From Chara braunii (Eukaryota > Streptophyta > Charophyceae > Charales > Characeae), in contig BFEA01000921.1 of assembly GCA_003427395.1 (NCBI GenBank), positions 15,852-38,848 of the forward strand: a stretch of DNA of 22,997 nucleotides, in the 5' to 3' direction. The notes beneath the pieces were generated by a model. The model ran no database searches and was not told the DNA's origin. It saw only the letters and a program-made list of their open reading frames with translations. Shown in pieces: positions 10,141 through 19,305 of this stretch; the first letter of the stretch is position 1; every line of letters begins with the position of its first letter. The translations under genes and the position numbers were made by a program.

Positions 10141-12925
10141 TAGCGGGCGGTCCTAACCCCCAGGTTATTCTTCGCACCCCGAAATTAAGTTCACCCCCCC
10201 AACTGAGAATCCGGCCCCCTTTATAATTTTTAGACCCCTCTAGCGGGGGGTCCAAACCCCCAGGTTATTCTTCGCACCCCGAAATTAAGTTCACCCTCCC
10301 AAACTGAGAATCCAACCCGTGTTATAATTTTTAGACCCCTATAGCGGGGGGTCCTAACCCCCAGGTCATTCTTCGCAACCCAAAATTAAGCCAACCCCCC
10401 CAAAGTGAGAATCCGACCCCCTACATAATTTTTGGACCCCTGTAGCGGTGGGTCCAAAACCCGAGGTCATTCACCCCGAAATTAATTTAACGCCCCCAAA
10501 GTGAGAATCCGACCCCCTTTATAATTTCTAGACCCCTGTAGCGGTAGGTCCTAACCCCTAAGTTATTCTTCGCACCCCGAAATTAAGTTCACCCCCCCAA
10601 ACTGAGAATCCGACCCCCTATATAATATTTGGACCCCTATAGCGGTGGGTCATAACCCCCAGGTCATTCTTCGCATCCCGAAATTAATTTAACCCCCCCA
10701 AAGTGAGAATCCGACCCCCTTTATAATGTTTGGACCCCTATAGCGGGGGGGTCGTAACCCCCAGGTTATTCTTCGCACTCCAATTAAGTCCACCCCCCCA
10801 AAGTGAGAATCCGACCCCCTGTATAATTTTTGGACCCCTATAGAGGGGGGTTTCTAACCCTCTGGTTATTTCCACACCCCGAAATTAATTTAACCCTCCC
10901 AAAGCGAGAATCTGACCCCGGATATAATATTGGACCCCAATAGCGGTGGGTCATAACCCCTAGGTCATTCGTCGCACCCCGAAATTAAATTAACTCCCCC
11001 AGAGTGAGAATCCAAACCCCTATATAATTTTTGGACCCCTATAGCGGGGGGTCCTAAGCCCAGGTTATTCTTCGCACCCCAAATTACGTTCACCCCCACA
11101 AAGTGAGAATCCGACACCCAATATAATTGTTGTACTCCTTTAGCATTGCGTCCTAACCCCCAAGTCATTCTTCGCACCCCGAAATTAATATAACCCCCCC
11201 AAAGTGAGAATCCAACCCCCTTTATAATTTTTGGACCCCTTTAGCGGGGGGGCCTGACCCCCAGGTCATTCTTCGCACGCCGAAATTAAGTTCACCCCCC
11301 CAACTGAGAATCCGACACCCAATATAATTTTTGGACCCCTATAGCAGGGGGTTCTAACCCCCAGGTCATTCTTGGCATCCCGAAATTCAGCTCACACCCT
11401 CAAAATGAGAGTCCCACCCCCTAAATAATTTTTGGACCCCAATGGCGGTGGGTCCTAACCCAGGTCATTCTTCGCACCCCGAAATTAATTTAACCCCCCC
11501 AAAGTGGAAATCCGACCCCGTCTTTAATTTTTGAACCCCTATAGCGGTGGGTCCTAACCCGCAAGTCACTCTTCCCACCCCGAAATAAATTCAACCCCCC
11601 CAAAGTCAGAGGCCTGCGTGAATATAATTTTTGGACCCCTGTAGTGGTGGGTCCTAACCCCAGGTCATTCTTCGCACCCCGAAATAAAGTTCACCCCTTC
11701 AAAGTGAGAATCCGACACTCAATACTTCGCACCCCGAAATTAAGTTCACCCCCCCAAAGTGAGAATCCGACACCCAATATAATTTTTAAACCCCTTTAGC
11801 GGTGCGTCCTAACCCGCAGGTCATTCTTCGCACCCCGAAATAAATATAACCCCCCCAAAGTGAGAATCCAACCCCCTTTATAATTTTTGGACCCCTTTAG
11901 TGGGGGGTCCGAACCCCCAGGTCATTCTTCGCACGCCGAAATTAAGTTCACCCCCCCAACTGAGAATCCGACACCCAATATAATTTTTGGACCCCTATAG
12001 CGGGGGGTTCTAACCCCCAGGTCATTCTTGGTAACCCGAAATTAAGTTCACCCCCCCAAAGTGAGAATCCGACTCCCTATATAATTTTTGGACCTCTTTA
12101 GCGGTGAGTCCTAACCCCCAGGTCATTCTTCGCACCCCGAAATTAATTTAACCCCCCCAAAGTGGAAATCTGACCCCGTCTTTAATTTTTCGACCCCTAT
12201 AGCGATGGGTCCTAACCCCCAGGTCATTCTTCGCACCCCGAAATTAATTTAACCTCCCCAAAGTGAGAGACCTGCGTGAATATAATTTTTGGACCTCTGT
12301 AGCGGTGGGTCCTAACCCCAGGTCATTCTTCGCACCCCGAAATTAAGTTCACCGCTTCAAAGTGAGAATCGGGCACCCAATACAATTTTTGGACCCCTTT
12401 AGCGGTGGGTCCTAACCCCCAAGTCATTCTTTGGACCCCGAAATTAATTTAACCCGCCCAAAGTAAGAATCCGACCCCCATTATAATTTTTGGACCCCTT
12501 GAGCAGTGATTCCTAACCCCCTGGTCATTCTTCGCACCCCGAAATAAATTTCACCCCCCCAAAATCAGAATCCGACCCCCTCTTTGATTTTTGGACCCCT
12601 CTGGCGGTGGGTCCTAAACCCCAGGTTATTCTTCCCACCCCGAAATTACTTTTACCCCCCCGAAGTGAGAATCCGACCCCCTCCTTAATTTTTGGACCCC
12701 TAAAGCGGTGGGTCCTAACCCCCAGGTCTCTTTTCGCACCCCGAAATTAATTTAACCCCCCCACAGTGAGAGGCATGCGTGAATATAATTTTTGGACCCC
12801 TTTAGCTGTGGGTCCCTACCCCCATGTCATCATTCACACCCCGACATTGATTTCAACTCCCCAAAGTGAGAGTCCGACCCCCAATATAATTTTTGGACCC
12901 CTTTAGTGGTGGGTCCCTACCCCCA
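10141..12925. repeat. ~100-bp minisatellite array, about 28 copies
   Basis: Units of about 97-101 bp start with TAGCGGTGGGTCCTAACCCC, then carry CAGGTCATTCTTCGCACCCC, GAAATTAA(G/T)TT, a run of 6-7 C, AAAGTGAGAATCCGACCCCC and TATAATTTTTGGACCCCT. About 28 units fit. Copies differ at about 5-15% of positions. A higher-order duplication is visible: the block from about 11110 to 11700 recurs from about 11765 to 12360, with variant words such as GACACCCAATATAA and CTGCGTGAATATAA repeated at ~660-bp spacing. The array lies wholly inside the DNA transposon, and the few short frames in it are repeat artefacts. The strand is strongly C-rich, so the complement has frequent G runs. Confidence 0.93.
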
Positions 12926-12932
12926 ATGTATT

Positions 12933-13688
12933 TCTGCGAATACTGTGTCTTAACCAAGAAAGACAAAATTTTGATTTATTTTGGTTTCCCCGCTGCAAAA
13001 CTCAACGGTTTTCCTTTGAGTTGGTGCCTCCTCTGAGGTTTCCACTTGTGAGTAGTCCCTTTCCTCTGAGTCAGTGGAACTATAAGGCGGGACTGTCACG
13101 AAATAATCGGGGGGAATACAACATTTTTACTTATTTTCATTTTCCCGCTATTAAACTCAACGGCTTGGGGAAGAGCTTTTCCGGCAAAACCGGGACGAGC
13201 TTTGAATTTTGCGAATATTTCGGACGTCCCTCTGTAAATCTCTTCAGTTTCCTTGGCTCCGCCGCACACTTTCACTACAAGGCGGAGCTGTTCACGAAAG
13301 AATCAGGGGGTAGTTTTTCCACTACAGGACTTTGAGTTGAGGTAGTGAAAGTGTGAGGCAGAGCCAAGAAAGATGAAGAGTTTTCCAGCGGGACGATCGA
13401 AATATTCGCAAAATTCAAAAGTTCATCCCGGTTTTGCCAGAAAAGCTCCGCCCCAAGCCGTTGAGTTTTGTAGCGGGAAAATCAAAATAAGAGAAAATAT
13501 TGTCTTCCTCCCGATTCTTTCGTGACAGTTCCGCATTGTAGTTCCACTGACTCAGAGGAAAGGGACTGCTTGCAAGCGAAAACCTGAGAGGAGCCACCGA
13601 CTCTGAGGAAAGCCGTTGAGTTTTGCAGCGGGAAAACCAAAATAAATGAAAATTTTATCTTTCCCGGTTACGCCACATTATTCGCAGA
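12933..13688. repeat. Large imperfect inverted repeat (~345-bp arms)
   Basis: The left arm (12933 to about 13278) and right arm (about 13336-13688) are inverted copies. Outer ends: TCTGCGAATA and TATTCGCAGA. Inner parts: TTGGCTCCGCCGCACACTTTC opposite GAAAGTGTGAGGCAGAGCCAA, positions about 13251-13271 and 13344-13364. The loop is about 57 bp. Arms also pair at CCCGCTGCAAAACTCAACGG (about 12989-13008) with CCGTTGAGTTTTGCAGCGGG (about 13612-13631). Transcribed, it would form a long hairpin RNA. It lies upstream of the transposase-like gene. It could instead be a nested foldback element; I saw no clear target duplication around it. Confidence 0.88.
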
Positions 13689-13689
13689 A

Positions 13690-13865
13690 AGGGACTTCTG
13701 GCAAGCTGAAAGACACAAAACAAGGCGGATGACGAGAAAACGTTGTTGTTTATGAAATTTGGGAAAGGCGGGAAAGAGACGGCCGACAAGCGGAAACCTA
13801 GCGCAAAACAAGGCGGGATGACGGAAAAACATTGCAGTTACAAAATTTAGGAAAGGCGACAAAAA
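13690..13865. repeat. ~88-bp tandem duplication
   Basis: GCAAGCTGAAAGACACAAAA with the following CAAGGCGGATGACG and AAATTTGGGAAAGGCG (13690-13775) recurs 88 bp later as a diverged copy with ACAAGCGG, CAAGGCGGGATGACGG and AAATTTAGGAAAGGCG. It sits between the inverted repeat and the gene, so it may belong to the gene's upstream control region. Confidence 0.7.
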
Positions 13866-14146
13866 TTGAATTTTTTTTGGACTTCCCGCTATTTTCCTTG
13901 ACTCGGAGGTCGCCGCGACTTCCGGCTCAACAACGGTTTCAGAGGTGCTCTCACCTGTCTTTTGCGGAGCTTTGTTGTTTGCTTTTATGACGTTTACGCC
14001 GGTGAGGTAAGCGACTTGCGTAGTGCGGCAACAAGAAACTGAGGGGATTGTTGCGCACGTGCTTAGAGAGACGAGACCGCTTCCACCGATTCCGTTCACG
14101 TAATCATCTTTACGACCTTCCTCTTTCGCGCACCTCTTCTAGCAAG

Positions 14147-17100
14147 ATGTACGTTCCTTGCAGCAGCTCACAAGATCCTGCAGGCGGCCCTGACGCGGGC
14201 TGTAGTCAAGCAGTGCAGGGACCAAGTGAAGAAGTTCCTTTTGTTTTCCTTGGCGATGTTGAACCCGACCTCGGTTTGTCACCAGATCTTCTTGCTTGTG
14301 AACGTAGGCGAAGGCGCTCTAATAGAAGTAGCAGCGTTTCTGGCGTCCGTCGTGTAGCATCTCTTACCCTTGACAGGCATCAACGTCACAAGCGGTCTTC
14401 GGTAGGGATGACAGAAGGCGCTAGCAATATATTTGACAAGAGTTCGTCCACAGACGAGCTTAGGAAAGCGGAGGAGATGTTATGTTAGGAAGTTAGAAGA
14501 GGTATCTTTAGCGCAACACCAGCCGAGGAGAAAGCTCCTTACAACTTAGGCAAAAGAAAGAAGAGCACACTCGTGTACAACAAGAAGACAAAGTTAAACA
14601 CGAGCTTGGAAAACATCCCAGAGGTAGTTAAGCAAAACTGTTGCAACAGCCAGTGCATGAAGAAGTTCTCCAACGATGACATATTCAAGGTGCACAAAAT
14701 ATTTTGGTCCTTGAAGCAGCCTGAACAAGTGAACTACCTCCTTGAGCAAACGAGGGAAGCTTCGTACTTCTCAGACACTGGCAAACTTTTGAAATTAAGA
14801 GTGACTTTCAAGAAAATGAGAGTTTGTACACGAGTCTGGGGAATGTTGTCCGGGTGTTCTACGTGGCGCACGACTGTTATTCAACGCACGTTCTTGGATG
14901 GCATCCGAACTTACAAGCACAAGAACAAAGGTTTTTTTAGACACTCGACGACTACAGGGAAAATGCTTGCTTGGTTGGAGAATTATTTCCGCTTAAACAC
15001 GGAAAGCATGCTGATAGCGATCAATTTCATCTCTCAAACACTCTGTTGCGCAAGGACGTTTATGACCTCTTCTTAACAGAATGCGGTTCCCAATTTTCTT
15101 CGTCAAAAATTCCTTCTCTTAAACATTTCTTGAAGATTAGGAGAGAACAGTGTCCGAAAATTGGGATTCCCTCGTTGAAGAGATTTTCAGTGTGCGCTCA
15201 ATGCATGTCGTTCAAGGCAGGCCGTGCGAATGCATAGAATCGAATTGAGAGAGGTAAGGCACTACAAATCTGTTTCAAGACTAGACGAAAAATCCTCTTT
15301 GTCTGTGTTCTTCCGATCTTCTCTGCAACCGTAATGATGTTATTCTAAAGAGGCTTCTGTTTACCTGTTTACAAAGTCGGTGCGTCGTCCTGACAATTGG
15401 TCGTTGCTGGAGTTGGAAAACAATCCGAACGGCAGAGTTGAATTTTTTTTACAGTTCTATAAAGCCTCTGAGTTGTATCTAGTTTTGAAGTGCTACAAAT
15501 TCGTTTCCTGAACTGGAATTGAGTCGTTGCAACAGGCTTAAGTAAAAAGAAAAAAGATTTGAACGGCTGGGTTCGGGTATTTTTAAAGTTCTTCAAACTC
15601 GTTTTGCGGAGTTTGAACTCGTTTTAGACTTCAACAAATTCATTTATCTGGAATGTTCTAACATAATTATGTTGAAGGAAAAACTTCTAAATGGCCGAGT
15701 TGGAATACCTTTTTAGTTCTACAAATTCGTTTTATCTGAATTAGAGAGGTTGTAGAAATTTGTTTTCCCGGGTTGAAATTTATTTGTCAATTCTACAAAT
15801 TTATTTTTCAACATTTACCAAAAAGTTGGCGTTATATTAGACTTGAGTCGTTGCAACAGGCTTAAGTGAAAGAATGTTATTTGCTTCAGGCTCTGGATGA
15901 TTTATAACCCTATAATTTTCTTCCTGATCGACACGTGCTATTTTTGTAGCCCTAAAATTTTCTTCTCGGCCGACACGTGCTATGTTGTTAACCGAAAGCA
16001 ATAATTAAGGTCTCCGTGAGTCTTGCACGTGTTTACTGACCTTGTTCTTTGCGCTACTTGTGAACAGAGACATACGAGAGAGCATTGTTGAAGCACCAGA
16101 TAATGCAGGAAGAGGAAAGGTCAAAGCTTTACAAACACCGTCACAAGGCTTCTAACAAACCCGGACAGTACGTGTGTTTAATTATTAATGGAATGGACCA
16201 GAGCAAGACCATCTTACGGCACTTTCTAAGATGCCCGAAGGATTCCAAAGTCAAAGAAAGAAATTTCGTCAAGGTGCACGTTGTCGGTGCAAAGGTGCTC
16301 GGCCTCGCAACACAAACATCTGCGATACTCTTTTTCGACAACTTCAAGTCAGATTCCAACTGCATGCTTATTGTGCTTCACGGAATAATTTGCGAACTTC
16401 CGATACCTTTCCCATGAGTTCTCTATCTCAATCTAGACAACACTACGAAAGAAAACAAGAACAAATATGTACTTTCGTATTTGTTCTTCCTTGTTAAAAT
16501 GAACATTTTCACAAAGGTGAAGCTGAGCTTTCTTCTCGTAGGTCATACTCACGAGGATATCGATCAGATGTTTAGTTGTTTCTCTCGCAGGCTCAAATCC
16601 CGAAGCGCTTTTGATCTTCCCGAACTTGAACACGTGATTCGTGAATCGTACATAGATGGAGTCGGAAAGACGGTAGTTCTTGAGCGAATGACCGAGACAT
16701 ATGATTGAAAGGAGTTTGTAGAACCAAATTTCTTAAAGGTGAACAACATCAGTTTCAACCAACATTTCAGGATCAAAAAATTTTTTAGAGGAGAAGTGCG
16801 GATCTGGAGGAAGCAGTGCCACAATTCGCTTTGGCAGCCGAACGACAACGTTGGTTTGAATATCTTTTATTCAGAGCCAACAAACGAGATTCTGGTTGCT
16901 CCTAGACATTCGATACGATCTTTGGAAGGTCAGTTCAGGCTAGCTTGTGGCAAAGAAGAAGGGGATGGTAACAGTCTCCACGACAACGGTACGGAGCTGG
17001 AAGGGGTTGGGGAAGAATCTGTACAACACACTCTGTTAATTAATTCATTGAACGCCAATCTCGATGCATTCTTCAAATATATTCAGCCCGACAACGTCCT

Positions 17101-17701
17101 TTGGTGGAAACAATTCATCGAGTGTCAGAAAAACATGGAGTTCAATGATAGGAGCCTTAAGGTTCCTTTCTTCTGGTCGACAGTGCCGTCCAAAGGACCT
17201 TGCAAGAACTACGCGAAGCCGCTGGATGAAGTTGAGATTTCTCATAATTTGGTTTATCTCTTTCCACAAGAAAGACCAGTTTATGTTGGTGCGCGGAAGA
17301 TCAAACAGTGCAGAATGGAAAGAGAGGGACATTACGAGGACTTGGAGATCGGGAAGTTCATTGCACTCCGAGCCTTCCCAGGTGAGGAGAAACGAGACAA
17401 ACCTGACCATGTAAGCAAGGTTGTGGAGTTACATCAAGAACAACGTTTCAAGGTTGCTTGGTATGCACAGAAGGAAAAAGGCAAAGGGTACTTACCGTTT
17501 TACAAACGAAATACGAGAGGAAAGTCTGGACGTGAGATCGCTGAAGACATTTGTGATTGGAGTTGTGACGTTCTGTACTACAACTTTACTCTAAAGGCAG
17601 AAAATACTCTGTTCGTTACCACAAGGAAAAAAATCTACGAAATGTTGAACGCTTCGATTTTCGAAGACGTTAGAGACGATGAAGAAGATGTAGCTAAGTG
17701 A
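14147..17701 (+). pseudogene. Transposase candidate (GHTHEDID / DUF7869-like), one intron, inactivated
   Basis: First ATG at 14147; a basic, Ser-rich N-terminus (ACERRRRRSNR, LGKRKKS) may be a nuclear signal. A Cys-containing segment follows (KQNCCNSQCMKKFS, about 14624-14665), then LLRKDVYDLF and VCAQCMSF. After an 814-bp intron come YVCLIINGMDQSKT (16163-16204), FFDNFKSDSN, LNLDNTTKENKNKY (16427-16468) and LLVGHTHEDIDQMFS (16532-16576). The C-terminal ~320 residues end in a module with KVAWYAQKEKGKGY...VLYYNF, which resembles the C-terminus of the same family. The motif series matches a eukaryotic family I recall as DUF7869. The Asp/Glu residues in GMD, LDN, ENKN and HEDID suggest an RNase-H-like nuclease (inference). 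In a typical family member I would expect DGMD where this has NGMD. Damage: TAG 14486, TAG 15235, TGA 16415, TGA 16706 and a frameshift near 14975-14995. Expected length is about 910 residues. Confidence 0.82.
15254..16067 (+). other. Probable spliceosomal intron in the transposase-like gene
   Basis: Starts GTAAGG (after GAGAG) and ends TGTGAACAG. Splicing here joins the upstream frame, ending NRIER, to the downstream frame, beginning TYERALLKHQ, in phase through one split Glu codon. Inside, TTGAGTCGTTGCAACAGGCT with its extension occurs twice (15519-15543, 15843-15867), 324 bp apart. A 14-mer TTATAACCCTATAA (15902-15915) resembles the subterminal motif. Confidence 0.75.
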
Positions 17702-19045
17702 GGTTCGCGGACTTGTAAAGTTGTATATCGAAGGCGCTCGACATGTCCTCCTCTTGAGCTCGTTCTCTCTAAAGGGCATAGGGCGTAGCAATGTACAAGG
17801 CTTTACAAAAATTATACTGTTCTTAAGATTATGTTTACCAATTTTTAGGACTACAAGTTCTTTTGCGGAGAGTTGTTTCCCTGCTGCTTGTTGTGCCTTG
17901 TACTTGAAAATTTCAAAGAATCGTTTCTTCCCCTACGCTAGTTTTTAGGATTTTAAAAGACTTTAAAATTATATTCGAGAAAGTTGTATCTGCTTCGTCT
18001 TGTCGGGTCTTGTATTTCAATCAGTTTCGAGTACGGTTTTTCCAAGGAACTCCCAGTTCTGAACTTATAAGACTATAATTGAAATTGAGAATTTGTTTTC
18101 TCCTGTGTCTAGTGGAGTTAAGGACTACAATTATATTCCGGAAAGTTGTTTCTGCTTCGTCTTGTCGGGTCTTGTATGTGAAGTAGTTCAGGGTACTGTA
18201 TTTCCAAGGTAGTCCGAGTTCCGAACTAATAAGATTATAATTGAAATAGAGAATTTGTTTTCTCCTCCGTCTTGTGGAGTCTCGAATGTGAAGAATCTTT
18301 TCAGACGTTCAAAGAGAATGAAATTTTGGTCTCTGTATTTTAAGCAGTTCAGGGTACGGTTTTTCCAGGGTAGTCCCATTTTCGAACTTATAGGACGATA
18401 ACTGAAATTGAGAGTTTGTTTTCTCCTATGTCTTGTGGAGTCTCGGACGTTCAAAGTGGATTCTGTTTTCGTTATTTTTTCACTCTCTCCAATATATCGG
18501 AAAAACACTTCAAACCAACCGTATTTTGTCGGGTTATCCCAAGCTAGGCGTTATAGGACTATAAACTTCAAGAGTGATGTGTCGAGTTCTCTGACTCTGC
18601 TTGGAAGTGTTCGGAGATGATCCTCCCAACTGTTTTCTTTCTTTTGCGTTTAGCGAACATGTGGCAGTTTCTTTTGGAAGCATGTATTTTTCGAATTTTC
18701 TTCTTTAATGCCTTGTCATTTATAGGACTATAAATGAAACAGGGAAAAGTCAGCGGTTTCTTGAAACTCCGTGTAGTTTTGCATTACTTGAAATTTGGTC
18801 GGGCGTTGGACACTGTTTTTTGCATTCAACTATTCCCCTCCGAACTTGCCCCGCTAAAATGAACGTTTGCGGACTAATTTCTTGCTCAACGTTAACATTT
18901 TCCTCACGAAAGCTAGGATTTTCACTTTTTTCGATATCCCTTGTCGTAGACTAGCTCAATAAACTGTTTGCTCTAACGGAAAAAAAACGAAAAAATTATT
19001 TTGCAAAACATTCTATAAGAAATGTTAGGTTTTCTCCGATTGTGA
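17702..19045. repeat. Right subterminal region with ~162-bp degenerate repeats
   Basis: There is no gene. From about 17840 to 18735 a unit of about 162 bp repeats five or so times. Marker words are TCTGCTTCGTCTTGTCGGGT (about 17990 and 18153), GAGAATTTGTTTTCTCCT, and the 14-mer TTATAGGACTATAA with variants at 18065, 18227, 18388, 18551 and 18720. These 14-mers are the reverse complement of the left-end form. AATAAA occurs at 18958, too far from the stop codon to call as a poly(A) signal. Confidence 0.8.
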
Positions 19046-19065
19046 GGTTTTCACGAATCCCCTGT
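19046..19065 (-). repeat. Right terminal inverted repeat
   Basis: Read on the minus strand it is ACAGGGGATTCGTGAAAACC, matching the left terminus at 18 of 20 bases. A second GAAAACC (complement of 19028-19034) lies 18 bp further in. Confidence 0.92.
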
Positions 19066-19071
19066 TCCGTA
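19066..19071. other. Target-site duplication, right copy (TCCGTA)
   Basis: Identical to 9527-9532 and directly next to the right terminal inverted repeat of the DNA transposon. Confidence 0.92.
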
Positions 19072-19305
19072 CAAATATAGATGAAAATGTTGGATTCCCC
19101 ACACGATAGCGTAACATTCACCTTGCGGAGCCGAATTGTTTCTCCTCTCATCTGGCACCGTTCGCGAAGCGTACTCGATGACGTGTTCTTGACCATCATT
19201 CCTCTTTTGAGCCAAGATAACGGAGATCGCTTCAGGCTGCCAGTCCGTAATAAGTATGAACTGTTTTTCCGGATCGGGCCGAATTAAGATAGGTGTCGTA
19301 GCCAA
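19066..19305 (-). pseudogene. RNase H domain, N-terminal half (split by transposon)
   Basis: The minus strand reads ATTPILIRPDPEKQFILITD, then EAISVILAQK, VIEYASRTVPDERR and PQGECYAIVWGIQHFHLYLYG. The first catalytic Asp is in ITDW (19245-19243) and the Glu is in GECYA (19119-19117). The domain stops at the Tyr-Gly pair encoded by the duplicated hexamer; the next four codons belong to the transposon and a stop follows at once. The rest of the domain is at 9242-9532. Upstream it is fused in frame to gag, with protease and reverse transcriptase missing; ATTPILIRPDPE is the usual junction between the end of reverse transcriptase and RNase H. Confidence 0.9.

Larger units (their letters stand above)
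9533..19065 (+). mobile_element. 9.5-kb TIR DNA transposon inserted in RNase H
   Basis: The termini are ACAGAGGATTCGTTAAAACC (9533-9552) and, on the other strand, ACAGGGGATTCGTGAAAACC (19065-19046), which match at 18 of 20 positions. Exact TCCGTA hexamers flank both ends, and the interrupted RNase H frame is continuous across the insertion, so the borders are defined to the base. Contents from left to right: subterminal region with palindromic 14-mers, ~100-bp minisatellite, large inverted repeat, ~88-bp duplication, one spliced gene with GHTHEDID and ENKN motifs, then a ~162-bp repeat region with the same 14-mers inverted. A 6-bp duplication with ACAG ends does not fit hAT (8 bp), MULE (about 9 bp), CACTA (3 bp) or piggyBac (TTAA). 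I do not assign a known superfamily. Confidence 0.93.

Noticed and set aside
10141-12925. Possible CRISPR-like array
   Set aside because: There are no alternating identical repeats and unique spacers; the whole ~100-bp unit is repeated, in a eukaryotic transposon.
13668-14099. 143-residue minus-strand frame upstream of the transposase-like gene
   Set aside because: It covers the 88-bp duplication and has no recognisable motif. A second divergent gene is possible but unsupported.
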